Made by a program: the position numbers and the translations under genes
In this document: positions 1-8,707 of the stretch, piece after piece
How positions within the stretch are numbered: position 1 is the stretch's first letter
Layout of the letters: the number at the start of each line of letters is the position of its first letter
Notes under the pieces: model-generated
What the model saw: the letters and a program-made list of their open reading frames with translations, nothing else
Database searches by the model: none
Told to the model about the DNA's origin: nothing
Source of the DNA: Nitrosomonas sp. Is35
GTDB taxonomy: Bacteria; Pseudomonadota; Gammaproteobacteria; Burkholderiales; Nitrosomonadaceae
Assembly: GCF_033063295.1 (NCBI RefSeq)
Contig: NZ_JAWJZH010000001.1
Coordinates: forward strand, 930,001 to 994,000
Direction: 5' to 3'
DNA length: 64,000 nucleotides

Positions 1-939
1 TTCCTGCGGATTTTTGCCGCGTGGACGTGTGCCTGCAATCGGCCGGACGGTTACGTTACCGCTTTCAAGGCGTACCAGAATCTCGGGTGAAGCGCCGACG
101 ACATGGAAATCATCGAAGTGATAAAAGAACATGTACGGCGATGGATTGAGGCTGCGCAACGCGCGATACAGCGCCAGCGGCGATGCGCCGAAAGGCTTGC
201 TGGTGCGCTGCGATAGCACGACTTGCATAATATCGCCGTCGTAAATGTAGCGTTTGGCCCGCTCCACCGCGGCTTTGAAATCCGCTTCGGGAAATTCGGG
301 AACGGCAGCAGCGGAAGCAACCGCTTGTTCGGTCGGAATCGTAATCGGCTGACGCAGATTGGCCAGCAGTGTTCTCAGACGATTTTGCCCGTCCGCATAA
401 GCATTCTTATTTTCCGGATTCACATAAACGATCAGGTACAGCTTGCCGGAAAGATTGTCCACCACCGCGAGTTCTTCCGATAGCAGCAGCAGCATGTCCG
501 GCGTATTGAGAGCATCCGGTTTGGCGTGACCCTGCAATTTGTGCTCGATGTAACGCACGGTATCGTACGAGAAGTAACCGGCCAGGCCGCCGCAGAAACG
601 CGATTTTCCGGCCGGGCAGGGTGCCGCTTTGAATTGCGCCAGATAGGATTCGACAAAAACCAAGGGATTACTGACAGTAACTGTTTCCGACGAATCCGGA
701 CTGATCGTGGTAACCGAATTTTCACGTGCTTCAATACGCGTTGTTGCCGGTAAGCCGATGATCGAAAACCGGCCGAAACGCTCGCCGCCTTGCACCGATT
801 CCAGCAAATAAGAATAAGGCTGGTTCGCCAGCTTCAGATAGATGGATAGCGGTGTATCGAGATCGGCAAAAGTTTCCAGTACAACCGGAATGCGGTTGTA
901 TCCTTGCTGCGCAAGCTGATCAAATTCGGCTTCGGTCAT
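1..939 (-). CDS. trpE: Anthranilate synthase component I, N-terminal part (cut by window edge)
   Basis: The reading frame starts at ATG 939-937 and stays open for 313 codons to the first base of the window, so the C-terminal part lies outside. TrpE makes anthranilate from chorismate and glutamine-derived ammonia, the first step of tryptophan synthesis. The N-terminal domain is clear: LLESVQGGERFGRFSIIG near residue 45 carries the LLES element of the tryptophan feedback site, and the segment with DGDIMQVVLSQR followed by SPYMFF and GASPEILV belongs to the start of the chorismate-binding fold. It follows gph by 8 bases and rpe lies upstream, the usual rpe-gph-trpE order of beta- and gammaproteobacteria. 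The identity is secure; completeness of the gene cannot be judged. Confidence 0.95.
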   Translation of the reverse strand, partial: MTEAEFDQLAQQGYNRIPVVLETFADLDTPLSIYLKLANQPYSYLLESVQGGERFGRFSIIGLPATTRIEARENSVTTISPDSSETVTVSNPLVFVESYLAQFKAAPCPAGKSRFCGGLAGYFSYDTVRYIEHKLQGHAKPDALNTPDMLLLLSEELAVVDNLSGKLYLIVYVNPENKNAYADGQNRLRTLLANLRQPITIPTEQAVASAAAVPEFPEADFKAAVERAKRYIYDGDIMQVVLSQRTSKPFGASPLALYRALRSLNPSPYMFFYHFDDFHVVGASPEILVRLESGNVTVRPIAGTRPRGKNPQE

Positions 940-947
940 GTGCGCAG

Positions 948-1676
948 TCAGGGCAGTTTGGTAATCAATTTGGATGCATCCACCAGTGACTCGACGATGG
1001 CATCACAATCGAGCTCGTACACGTTACGCCCTTCGTTATAACCATAGGTAACACAGAACACGTGACAGCCCGCCGCGCGAGCGGCGATAGCGTCGTTCAG
1101 CGAGTCACCGATCAGCAGCGCTTCGTGCGGTTGTGCGTTGAAGTGCTTGCAGATATGCGTCAGCGGCAGCGGATCCGGTTTTTTCTTCGGTAGGCTGTCG
1201 CCGGACAGAATGATTTCGAATTTGTCGAACAATCCGGTGGCGCGCAGCAGTGGCAGCGTGAATGCTTCCGCTTTATTGGTGATGCAAGCCAGTCTGAAAC
1301 CGGCTTGCTGTAGTGCTTCCACACCTTCAACCACACCCGGGTAGGGGCGTGTGTTCCGGCTCAGATTGTTCGCGTAGTGTTGTTCATAAATCGGCAGCGC
1401 TTTGGCAAACAAAGCGGCATCCGGTTCGCCGTCGAGCTGGCCGGTCAAGGTCCGTTTGACCAGCTTTTGTATGCCTTTACCGATATACGAGCGGATCGTT
1501 GCCGTCGATTGCTCCGGCATATTCAGATCTTTCAACATCAGATTCGCGGATAATGCGAGATCCTCGGCGGTGTCGAGCAGCGTGCCATCGAGATCGATCA
1601 TGATGACTTTGACCGCTAGCGGAAACTCGATTTTCCTTGCCGGGGTGTTTATGTTGCTAGAGAGACTTGGGTTCAT
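948..1676 (-). CDS. gph: Phosphoglycolate phosphatase (HAD family)
   Basis: A 242-residue HAD-superfamily hydrolase that dephosphorylates 2-phosphoglycolate, a by-product of RuBisCO oxygenation and of DNA repair. Motif I is DLDGTLLDT near residue 28, motif II falls around ILSGDS, the lysine motif is KKKPDP, and motif III is LLIGDSLNDAIAARAAG. Length fits the Gph family. About 20 residues precede the usual HAD start; the internal Met at residue 26 sits right at motif I and is too late, so the first Met is kept. It lies between rpe and trpE on the same strand, probably as one transcript. Other HAD phosphatases share the motifs, but the neighbours support Gph. Confidence 0.93.
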   Translation of the reverse strand: MNPSLSSNINTPARKIEFPLAVKVIMIDLDGTLLDTAEDLALSANLMLKDLNMPEQSTATIRSYIGKGIQKLVKRTLTGQLDGEPDAALFAKALPIYEQHYANNLSRNTRPYPGVVEGVEALQQAGFRLACITNKAEAFTLPLLRATGLFDKFEIILSGDSLPKKKPDPLPLTHICKHFNAQPHEALLIGDSLNDAIAARAAGCHVFCVTYGYNEGRNVYELDCDAIVESLVDASKLITKLP

Positions 1677-1706
1677 TGGAATACAGGAAACAGCCGTTTC
1701 AGTGAG

Positions 1707-2384
1707 TTAAACTTTTGCCAATTCAGCGCGGAATGCAGCCAGGATGGAATCGTAGCGATGCGGATCGGCGTCCTTGCCAGCTTGATAAATAGCGGATCCG
1801 GCGACAAAAGTATCGGCACCGGCGCGAGCGATTTCGGCAATGTTGTCAACTTTCACGCCACCGTCGATTTCCAGCAGAATGTCTCTGCCACTCGCATCGA
1901 TGCGCTTTCTAACGGCGCGCAGTTTGTTCAGCGCTTCGGGAATGAATTTCTGTCCGCCAAAACCGGGGTTGACCGACATAATCAGAACCAAATCCAGTTT
2001 GTCGAGCACATGATCCAGATAATGCAGCGGTGTGGCCGGGTTAAATACCAATCCCGCCTTGCAACCTTGTTCCTTGATCAAGCCAATGGTGCGGTCGATA
2101 TGGTTGGACGCTTCCGGGTGAAACGAAATGATGTTGGCGCCGGCTTTGGCGAAGTCGGGAATAATTCTATCCACGGGTTCGACCATCAAATGCACATCGA
2201 TCATGGCATCGGTGACCGGGCGAATGGCTTCGCAAACCAAGGGGCCGATGGTGAGATTCGGTACATAGTGATTGTCCATCACGTCAAAATGAACGATATC
2301 CGCGCCTGAATCAATCACATCGGTGATCTCTTGACCTAGTTTGGCAAAATTGGCGGAAAGGATGCTGGGGGCGATGCGGTACAT
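1707..2384 (-). CDS. rpe: Ribulose-phosphate 3-epimerase
   Basis: A 225-residue TIM-barrel enzyme that interconverts ribulose 5-phosphate and xylulose 5-phosphate in the pentose phosphate and Calvin cycles. The family pattern is complete: [16 protein letters not shown] at the N-terminus, [16 protein letters not shown] with the metal-binding His and Asp, [24 protein letters not shown], and the phosphate-binding [10 protein letters not shown] and FVAGSAIY. It is the first gene of the rpe-gph-trpE set, with 30 bases to gph. In an autotroph it would also serve CO2 fixation, but a second cbb-linked copy is common and cannot be checked here. Confidence 0.97.
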   Translation of the reverse strand: MYRIAPSILSANFAKLGQEITDVIDSGADIVHFDVMDNHYVPNLTIGPLVCEAIRPVTDAMIDVHLMVEPVDRIIPDFAKAGANIISFHPEASNHIDRTIGLIKEQGCKAGLVFNPATPLHYLDHVLDKLDLVLIMSVNPGFGGQKFIPEALNKLRAVRKRIDASGRDILLEIDGGVKVDNIAEIARAGADTFVAGSAIYQAGKDADPHRYDSILAAFRAELAKV

Positions 2385-2542
2385 GGAAAAAACCTCTCAA
2401 TTAGCAAATCCGGTATTTTAACCGCAAATGACAAGCTGCGCGTAACAGAGTGAAAATTATTGCGTAAATTATTCCCATCGATACGTCTTAAACTTTTTCT
2501 TGGTAAACTACTGCCAAAAGTAAAAACAACCTGGACTGCAAG

Positions 2543-2926
2543 ATGACCGAAGAGAAGAAGTACGAAATCGATGTTACGGTACGCACGTTGTATCTGCCCG
2601 ATCAATCGGATGAAGAAGCGGATAGGCATGTGTTCGCCTATACCATTACCATAGCCAATAACGGTACGGTGGCTTCCCAGCTGATCAGCCGGCACTGGAT
2701 CATCGATAATGGCGATGGCACTACGCAGGAAGTGCGCGGGTTGGGCGTTGTGGGCGAGCAACCCTTGCTGAAGCCGGGCGATAGCTTTGAGTACACCAGC
2801 GGAACAGTCATTTCGACATCGGTCGGATCGATGAAAGGAAGCTACCAGATGGCGGCGGAAGACGGCTATCACTTTGACGTTGCGATACCGGAATTCATTC
2901 TGAGCGCGCCGAGAATATTGCATTAG
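2543..2926 (+). CDS. apaG: ApaG protein (DUF525 fold)
   Basis: A 127-residue protein matching ApaG along its length. ApaG has a fibronectin-III-like beta sandwich and is linked genetically to cobalt and magnesium efflux and Ap4A metabolism in enterobacteria, but its biochemical role is unsettled. Visible signatures are FAYTITIANNGTVASQLISR, the HWIIDNGDGTTQEVRG segment, the GVVGEQPLLKPG turn, and FEYTSGTVI followed by SVGSMKGSYQM near the C-terminus. It is transcribed divergently from rpe and stands alone rather than beside apaH or rsmA. Confidence 0.94.
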   Translation: MTEEKKYEIDVTVRTLYLPDQSDEEADRHVFAYTITIANNGTVASQLISRHWIIDNGDGTTQEVRGLGVVGEQPLLKPGDSFEYTSGTVISTSVGSMKGSYQMAAEDGYHFDVAIPEFILSAPRILH

Positions 2927-2984
2927 TGCGGCCGGATTTTTCGTTTAATTCCATGCTTGATATTTTCACACTACCGGTATTTTG

Positions 2985-3689
2985 ATGCCCGGAAAACTGT
3001 ATTTAATCCCAACTCCGATCAGTCAGGAAAATATGGCTTGGGCTTTGCCTACGGCAGTGCAGCAATGTATCGAGGAATTATCCTATTTTATCGTCGAACA
3101 TCCGAAAACTGCGCGGCAATTTCTGAGACAACTGAATTGCAAATTGCCTTTGCAGGACTTGCACATGCAAACTTTGAATGAACATACGCCCGCAAAGGAT
3201 GTGCGGGCGTTGCTCGATCCATTGCTGGCCGGACATGATGTTGGTTTGTTGTCGGAAGCGGGATGTCCGGCAGTGGCGGATCCGGGGGCCGAATTGGTCC
3301 GCCTGGCGCATAAAAACAATATTGTCGTGACGCCGCTGGTTGGCCCTTCAGCCATTTTGCTGGCGCTGATGGCATCGGGTTTGAACGGACAACGGTTTGC
3401 TTTTCATGGCTATTTGCCGGTGGAAAGTGTTGCGCGGGCAAACAGAATTGTTGAACTGGAAAAATTATCGATCAGTTTGCAGCAGACGCAGATTTTTATC
3501 GAAGCGCCGTACCGCAACCAAAAATTACTGGAGCAACTGGTTAGTGTGTGCCGTGACAGTACGGACTTATGCGTGGCAAGTCATCTTACCTTTTCCAGCG
3601 AGTTGGTTATGACCAAACCGGTCAAGGAATGGCGGCGTTCGCTGCCGGATATCAATAAGATACCGGCTATTTTTTTATTGCACGGATAA
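2985..3689 (+). CDS. SAM-dependent methyltransferase of the RsmI/tetrapyrrole methylase fold
   Basis: A 234-residue protein of the tetrapyrrole-methylase fold that also holds RsmI, the 16S rRNA C1402 ribose 2'-O-methyltransferase. The start GKLYLIPTPI, the GLLSEAGCPAVADPG loop and the VTPLVGPSAILLALMASG segment are the SAM-binding landmarks. It lacks the typical RsmI N-terminal GTLYVVATPIGNL and is shorter (RsmI is about 280), so it fits the shorter RsmI-like branch found beside RsmI in proteobacteria; the substrate is unknown. ATG 2985 directly follows a possible TTG at 2982 and is taken as the start. Confidence 0.85.
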   Translation: MPGKLYLIPTPISQENMAWALPTAVQQCIEELSYFIVEHPKTARQFLRQLNCKLPLQDLHMQTLNEHTPAKDVRALLDPLLAGHDVGLLSEAGCPAVADPGAELVRLAHKNNIVVTPLVGPSAILLALMASGLNGQRFAFHGYLPVESVARANRIVELEKLSISLQQTQIFIEAPYRNQKLLEQLVSVCRDSTDLCVASHLTFSSELVMTKPVKEWRRSLPDINKIPAIFLLHG

Positions 3690-3730
3690 AATTTGCTGAC
3701 AGGGTATCGTTGAATCCCGGTTCGCGGGAG

Positions 3731-4126
3731 TTACTGACCGGGTTGTTTTTTCTGAATGAATTCGATTTTGTATCCGTCGGGGTCTTCGATAAATGCAATC
3801 ACCGTTGTGCCGTGCTTCATCGGGCCCGCTTCGCGGGTTACTTTGCCGCCCATTTTTCTGGTATTTTCGCAGGCTTGGTAAGCATCGTCCACTTCGACGG
3901 CAATGTGACCGAAGCCATCACCCAGGTTGTACGACGGTGTGTCCCAATTGTGCGTCAGCTCCAGAACAGCGCCGCTGGCTTCGTCCTGATAGCCGACGAA
4001 AGCAAGGGTGAATTTACCGTCGGGATAATCTTTGCGGCGCAGCAGCTTCATACCCAGCACTTGCGTATAAAATGCCAGTGATTTGTCGAGATTGCCGACG
4101 CGAAGCATGGTATGCAAAATGCGCAT
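3731..4126 (-). CDS. gloA: Lactoylglutathione lyase (glyoxalase I)
   Basis: A 131-residue single-domain glyoxalase I that isomerises the methylglyoxal-glutathione hemithioacetal to S-lactoylglutathione. The metal ligands of the beta-alpha-beta-beta-beta fold are visible: His in [15 protein letters not shown], Glu in GAVLELTHN, His in [11 protein letters not shown] and Glu in GYKIEFIQK. Length and motifs fit the nickel-type bacterial enzyme. Its ATG abuts the stop codon of the rubredoxin gene with no gap, so the two are surely co-transcribed. The glutathione dependence agrees with the AdhC/FghA pathway further along. Confidence 0.96.
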   Translation of the reverse strand: MRILHTMLRVGNLDKSLAFYTQVLGMKLLRRKDYPDGKFTLAFVGYQDEASGAVLELTHNWDTPSYNLGDGFGHIAVEVDDAYQACENTRKMGGKVTREAGPMKHGTTVIAFIEDPDGYKIEFIQKKQPGQ

Positions 4127-4315
4127 TTATATTTTCACCATCTCAAAATCTTCTTTACGTGCGCCGCATTCCGGGCAAGTCCAGTTGATCGGCACATCTT
4201 CCCAGCGCGTGCCCGGTGCAATGCCTTCATCCGGAGATCCCAAGGCTTCATCATAGATATAGCCGCAAATTAAGCACATGTAACGATTGAATTCACGATT
4301 CTCTTCGGTAGGCAT
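4127..4315 (-). CDS. Rubredoxin
   Basis: A 62-residue electron carrier with one iron held by four cysteines in the two rubredoxin knuckles MCLICGYIYDEALG and WTCPECGARKEDFEMV. The conserved GIAPGTRWEDVP loop between them is intact. ATG 4315 is preferred over TTG 4327, because AAGGAAA lies about 10 bases before the ATG. The gene sits directly before gloA and divergent to thiD. Its redox partner is not visible; small rubredoxins of this type serve alkane hydroxylases, oxidative-stress reductases or haem/iron metabolism. Confidence 0.95.
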   Translation of the reverse strand: MPTEENREFNRYMCLICGYIYDEALGSPDEGIAPGTRWEDVPINWTCPECGARKEDFEMVKI

Positions 4316-4367
4316 GATAGATAGCAATTTCCTTTTAGGTTAAAATGATATTTTACGGTATTAATGC

Positions 4368-5216
4368 ATGTTACAGCCACCCCCAATCGTACTTTCTTTT
4401 GCAGCCAATGACCCCACCGGCGGAGCAGGTCTGCAGGCTGATCTGCTCACCATTGCCAGTATGGGGTGCCACCCGTTATCGGTGATGACCGCTATTACGG
4501 TGCAAGATACAACCGGCGTGGATGATGTCATGGCGCTGGATCCCGAATGGATTGCCGATCAGGCCCGGGCGGTATTGGAAGATATGCCGGTGCATGCATT
4601 CAAAATCGGTTTATTGGGCAGCGTTGAGATTATCGCCGCGATCGCCGAAGTGATTTCCGATTATCCGCATATTCCGCTGGTAATGGATCCGGTATTAACC
4701 TCCGGGCGCGGGGATGAGCTGGCGAACGATGAGATGATCGATGCGATGCGGGAATTATTACTGCCGCAAGTCACCATATTGACGCCCAATAGCCTGGAAG
4801 CCAGGCATCTCGCGCAGCAGGACAATGATAGCAGCGAAAACAAACTGGATTTAAGTCTTTGCGCGCAGCGGTTACTGCATATGGGATGCGAATATGTGCT
4901 GATCACCGGCACGCACGAGAATACCGCCCAGGTGACGAACACGCTCTTTGCCGCGGATGGCATTGTGCGCGCGGATCATTGGGAAAGGCTGGAGCATACC
5001 TATCACGGTTCGGGTTGCACGCTGGCCTCGGCGATAGCCGCTTCATTGGCCAATGGATTGTCCATCACCGACAGCGTGCTGGAAGCGCAGGACTATACCT
5101 GGCATACACTGCAAGCAGGATTCCGTCCCGGCATGGGACAATATATCCCCAACCGGCTTTTCTGGGCTAGAGATACCGAAGACGACCACGATCATGATCA
5201 CGAAGATAAGAGCTAG
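4368..5216 (+). CDS. thiD: Hydroxymethylpyrimidine/phosphomethylpyrimidine kinase
   Basis: A 282-residue ribokinase-fold enzyme that phosphorylates HMP to HMP-P and then HMP-PP for thiamine synthesis. Visible features are SFAANDPTGGAGLQADL at the substrate site (SAxDxSGGAG is usual, so here Ser is replaced by Thr), VMDPVLTSGRGDEL, TPNSLEARHL, VLITGTHE and the anion-hole motif HGSGCTLASAIAASLANG. The protein ends in an acidic, histidine-rich tail (EDDHDHDHEDKS), not part of the kinase fold. thiE follows after 3 bases, then hemL, suggesting one transcript. No thi-box (TPP riboswitch) is visible in the short upstream gap. Confidence 0.95.
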   Translation: MLQPPPIVLSFAANDPTGGAGLQADLLTIASMGCHPLSVMTAITVQDTTGVDDVMALDPEWIADQARAVLEDMPVHAFKIGLLGSVEIIAAIAEVISDYPHIPLVMDPVLTSGRGDELANDEMIDAMRELLLPQVTILTPNSLEARHLAQQDNDSSENKLDLSLCAQRLLHMGCEYVLITGTHENTAQVTNTLFAADGIVRADHWERLEHTYHGSGCTLASAIAASLANGLSITDSVLEAQDYTWHTLQAGFRPGMGQYIPNRLFWARDTEDDHDHDHEDKS

Positions 5217-5219
5217 TCG

Positions 5220-5867
5220 TTGAGAAACCCAAGGATTAGCGGGCTGTACGCGATAACGCCGGATCTGAGCGATACGGATGATTTGCTCAATAAAACGCAG
5301 CAGGCGCTGGAAGGCGGCGCGCGGCTTGTGCAATATCGCAATAAATCTGCGGATAAGATGTTGCTGAAGGAACAAGCTAAATCATTGCTGCAACTGTGCA
5401 GGGCGTACGAAATTCCTTTGATCATCAACGATCATATTGATTTGGCGATGGCAATCGATGCGGATGGCGTGCATGTGGGACTGGGCGATATACCGGTTAG
5501 CGCTGCGCGCGAACGGTTGGGGCAAGGAAAAATTGTCGGCGCATCGTGTTATAACAATCTGCATCTGGCGCTTCAGGCGGAAGAATCGGGGTCGGATTAT
5601 GTGGCTTTCGGCGCATTTTTTCCTTCGGCGACTAAAACGGATACAGTACCGGTTTCAACCAATCTGGTTGATTATGCCAAACAGAAAGTAACGGTTCCCA
5701 TTGTAGGGATCGGCGGTATCCGGTTAATCAATGCTGCGGCGGTTATCGAAAGCGGATGCGACGCGATAGCTGTTTGCAATGATTTGTTCGGTACGGAAAA
5801 TATCACGGTAAAAGCGCTGCAATACACTCAGTTATTTGCAGAAAAATCAAAACATAATGTAATTTAA
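5220..5867 (+). CDS. thiE: Thiamine-phosphate synthase
   Basis: A 215-residue TIM-barrel enzyme that joins HMP-PP and thiazole phosphate to thiamine phosphate. Family signs are GLYAITPD, GGARLVQYRNKSADKM, PLIINDHIDLAMAIDADGVH with GLGDIP, YVAFGAFFPSATK, and VPIVGIGGIRLINA. The start is TTG 5220, three bases past the thiD stop; the next in-frame Met lies inside conserved sequence, so the rare start and translational coupling to thiD are likely. thiD, thiE and hemL are consecutive. Confidence 0.94.
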   Translation: MRNPRISGLYAITPDLSDTDDLLNKTQQALEGGARLVQYRNKSADKMLLKEQAKSLLQLCRAYEIPLIINDHIDLAMAIDADGVHVGLGDIPVSAARERLGQGKIVGASCYNNLHLALQAEESGSDYVAFGAFFPSATKTDTVPVSTNLVDYAKQKVTVPIVGIGGIRLINAAAVIESGCDAIAVCNDLFGTENITVKALQYTQLFAEKSKHNVI

Positions 5868-5906
5868 ACAGCGGTATATCGATTAATTTTTATTAAGAGC
5901 GGCTAA

Positions 5907-7187
5907 ATGACATCACGCAATCATCAGTTATTTGAACAATCTCAGCAATACATTCCAGGCGGCGTTAATTCTCCGGTGCGTGCTTTTAAATCGGTCGGCG
6001 GCGAACCGGTCTTTTTTCAACGCGGCGAGGGCGCTTATTTTTGGGATGCGGATGGTAAGCAGTACATCGACTATGTCGGATCTTGGGGGCCGCTGATTCT
6101 CGGCCATGCTCATCCGGATGTGGTCAAAACCGTTCAAGCTGTAGTACAAAACGGTCTGACCTTCGGCGCACCGACCGAAGCGGAACTGAACATCGCACAA
6201 TTGATTTGCCAGCTGCTTCCATCCATTGAACAAGTCCGGCTGGTCAGCTCCGGCACGGAAGCGGGTATGAGTGTTATCCGCTTGGCGCGTGGTTTTACGG
6301 GCAGAAGCAAGATCATTAAATTCGAGGGCTGTTATCACGGCCACGACGATTCCTTGCTGGTCAAAGCGGGTTCAGGCGCGTTGACTTTCGGCAATCCGAG
6401 TTCGGCCGGTGTTCCGGCGGAAACGGCGGGACATACCATTGTGCTGGATTTCAACGATATCGCCGGAGTGGAAGAAGCCTTCAACAAATGGGGCAAGGAA
6501 ATTGCCGCGGTGATTGTGGAGCCGGTGGCCGGTAACATGAACCTGATCGCTCCCAAAGCGGATTTTCTCGCCAAACTGCGGGCATTGTGTACGCAAAACG
6601 GCAGCGTGCTGATATTCGATGAAGTGATGACGGGATTTCGCGTTGGCTTAGGCTGTGCGCAGGGCCTGTATCAGATTAAGCCCGATTTGACGGCTTTGGG
6701 CAAAGTCATCGGTGGCGGCATGCCGATGGCCGCATTCGGCGGACGCCGCGAGATTATGCAATGTCTTGCGCCACTCGGCCCGGTTTATCAAGCAGGCACA
6801 TTGTCCGGTAATCCGGTGGCAGTTGCGGCTGGATTGGCTACGCTGAAACTGATCCAGGCGCCTGGTTTTTATGACCGGCTAGCGGATAGGACGCGGCAAT
6901 TGGCCGATGGCCTTGCCGTCGCAGCTAGAAATCACGGCATTGATTTTTGCGCGCAATCGATTGGGGGTATGTTCGGACTGTATTTCAGCAAGGATATTCC
7001 TACCAGTTTCGCCGAAGTGATGCAATGCGACAAAGCGGCGTTTAACCGGTTTTTCCATGCCATGCTGGAAGAGGGAGTCTATTTTGCACCATCAGCCTTT
7101 GAAGCAGGTTTTGTTTCTATCATGCATGGCGATGACGAGTTGAATAAAACGTTGTCCGCTGCGGACAAGATATTCAAGAACTGGTAG
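5907..7187 (+). CDS. hemL: Glutamate-1-semialdehyde 2,1-aminomutase
   Basis: A 426-residue class-III PLP aminotransferase making 5-aminolevulinate from glutamate-1-semialdehyde in the C5 pathway, consistent with a betaproteobacterium. The N-terminus with [17 protein letters not shown] is diagnostic for Hem[21 protein letters not shown] and [17 protein letters not shown] hold the cofactor phosphate and gating loop, [11 protein letters not shown] holds the PLP Asp, and [16 protein letters not shown] holds the Schiff-base lysine. It lies 39 bases past thiE and ends before a strong terminator at 7206. Confidence 0.97.
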   Translation: MTSRNHQLFEQSQQYIPGGVNSPVRAFKSVGGEPVFFQRGEGAYFWDADGKQYIDYVGSWGPLILGHAHPDVVKTVQAVVQNGLTFGAPTEAELNIAQLICQLLPSIEQVRLVSSGTEAGMSVIRLARGFTGRSKIIKFEGCYHGHDDSLLVKAGSGALTFGNPSSAGVPAETAGHTIVLDFNDIAGVEEAFNKWGKEIAAVIVEPVAGNMNLIAPKADFLAKLRALCTQNGSVLIFDEVMTGFRVGLGCAQGLYQIKPDLTALGKVIGGGMPMAAFGGRREIMQCLAPLGPVYQAGTLSGNPVAVAAGLATLKLIQAPGFYDRLADRTRQLADGLAVAARNHGIDFCAQSIGGMFGLYFSKDIPTSFAEVMQCDKAAFNRFFHAMLEEGVYFAPSAFEAGFVSIMHGDDELNKTLSAADKIFKNW

Positions 7188-7205
7188 ATTCTCAAGGAAG
7201 CAGGC

Positions 7206-7238
7206 AATAAAAAAGGCGGCATGGCCGCCTTTTTTATT
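7206..7238. terminator. Bidirectional rho-independent terminator between hemL and cytochrome c4
   Basis: A perfect 15-bp inverted repeat (7206-7220 and 7224-7238) with a 3-base ATG loop: GGCGGC/GCCGCC core, flanked by an A run on one side and a T run on the other. It can stop hemL transcripts on the plus strand and the convergent cytochrome c4 transcript on the minus strand. Confidence 0.95.
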
Positions 7239-7257
7239 GGTTTCAAACCGGATGCGA

Positions 7258-7911
7258 TTAGCGCATGGTAGAAATATAAGCTGATACGGCACGTTTTTCA
7301 TTCGCGCTCATGCGATGGACAACTTTTTGCATGACTTTGTTATCGTTCCCGCGATCGCCGGTATTAAACTGATTTAACTGTGTCAACGTGTACTCCGCAT
7401 GTTGACCGGCAACGCCAGGATAGCGCGGCACAATACCGGATCCGGTCGGGCCGTGACAGCTCGCACAGGCGGGGATACCGTTTTCGATGTTACCGCCGTG
7501 ATACAGAATTTTTCCAGCTTGCAACAGGTTTTCGTCAGCGGCTATCTGGCTTGGCACCGTTTTTTGCTGCGCATAGTATTGTCCCAGTTTTTTCATATCT
7601 TCCTGAGAGAGCGCGGCAACCATCGAAGACATTACCGGGCTATTCCGCTTAGGCGGCTCGGTTTCGCCGGCTTTAAAATCCATTAACTGCTTGGTGATAT
7701 ACTCCGCTTGCTGTCCGGCCAGAATAGGATTCATCGGGATGACGCTGTTACCATCCGCATTGTGACAGCCGGCGCAAACACCGGAAGCGATTTCTTGCGC
7801 GCTGGCTGGGGCAGCAGGAGCTGCGCTGGAGTCAGCCGCTGTTTCTTCAGCGGCCAGAGGCGCAGCTATTGTAAGTGCTGCGAGCATTACCATATGTTTA
7901 ATCATTTTCAT
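7258..7911 (-). CDS. Cytochrome c4 (dihaem periplasmic)
   Basis: About 217 residues with a signal peptide (MKMIKHMVMLAALTIAAPLAAE) and two haem-binding CxxCH motifs, CAGCHNADGN in the N-terminal half and CASCHGPTGSGIV in the C-terminal half. Each half has a late Met for the sixth ligand (NSPVMSSM and DNKVMQKVV). The duplicated two-domain layout is that of cytochrome c4, an electron donor to terminal oxidases in betaproteobacteria including ammonia oxidisers. ATG 7911 is preferred over ATG 7926 as it starts a proper signal peptide and has GAG five bases before it. Confidence 0.93.
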   Translation of the reverse strand: MKMIKHMVMLAALTIAAPLAAEETAADSSAAPAAPASAQEIASGVCAGCHNADGNSVIPMNPILAGQQAEYITKQLMDFKAGETEPPKRNSPVMSSMVAALSQEDMKKLGQYYAQQKTVPSQIAADENLLQAGKILYHGGNIENGIPACASCHGPTGSGIVPRYPGVAGQHAEYTLTQLNQFNTGDRGNDNKVMQKVVHRMSANEKRAVSAYISTMR

Positions 7912-8043
7912 ATCTCGTGTTCCCATTTAAGAGCATTCAAAAGTTGGTAGGTGTGTTGAAAATTAACGGCGTATTTTAACAAGGCACAAGAGCATTAACA
8001 ACAAAATTCAAATGGTCTTCATTATTTAATATTTTATTTTTCA

Positions 8044-8637
8044 ATGAAAATAATCTTCATGCTGCTATTGATTGTTAACATTGCCTATCTGGCTGTTACA
8101 CAGCTTCATTTTGACAGGCAAAAAGGGGGCGCGCCGGCCGAGGTCAATCCCGAAAAAATCGTGCTGGTTCCGGCGCAGGAAAATTGTTTGCTGTGGGGTG
8201 ATTTTTATGAAGAGCAGATACGCTACGCCGAAACCGTACTGACCGATTTATTTCCTGACTTGATGTACGACGCCGAGGAATCCGCTCAAACCACGATGTA
8301 TTGGTTGTATATTCCACGCTATCCGAATAAGGAGGCGGCCAATCGTGAGATCAATAAATTGAGGAATCTTGGTATTGTCAGCTTTCGTGTCAAAGACGAC
8401 AATCAATGGCAGAATGCGGTATCGCTCGGCATGTTTTACGACCAGCAGGATGCGCTCAAGCAGTTACGGGAGATCGAAAAAAAAGGCATCACCAATGCTA
8501 AGATAGAAGAACGTAGCGTGATGCTTAAAAAAATAGTCATTCATAATCCGGCGCACATGGTGAAGGAGCAAATGCAGAAATTAGTCGAACAATTTGACGA
8601 TACCCGTTTGGCTCAAGGCAAGTGTGAACGTTTATAA
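8044..8637 (+). CDS. SPOR-domain protein with N-terminal membrane anchor
   Basis: A 197-residue protein: one hydrophobic segment at residues 3-18, then a periplasmic part whose second half (about 90-165) has the SPOR pattern, with YWLYIPRYPNKEAANREI, the helix that follows, and SLGMFYDQQDALKQLREI. SPOR domains bind denuded septal peptidoglycan, so an envelope or division role is likely. It resembles the small SPOR proteins near biotin protein ligase and pantothenate kinase genes in betaproteobacteria, but those neighbours are absent here. Specific function unknown. Confidence 0.8.
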   Translation: MKIIFMLLLIVNIAYLAVTQLHFDRQKGGAPAEVNPEKIVLVPAQENCLLWGDFYEEQIRYAETVLTDLFPDLMYDAEESAQTTMYWLYIPRYPNKEAANREINKLRNLGIVSFRVKDDNQWQNAVSLGMFYDQQDALKQLREIEKKGITNAKIEERSVMLKKIVIHNPAHMVKEQMQKLVEQFDDTRLAQGKCERL

Positions 8638-8707
8638 TGGACAGCACTGCTGTAAAGCGGAATAATCAACGCTATCACTTCTATCACTGAATAATAACTA
8701 AACAATA

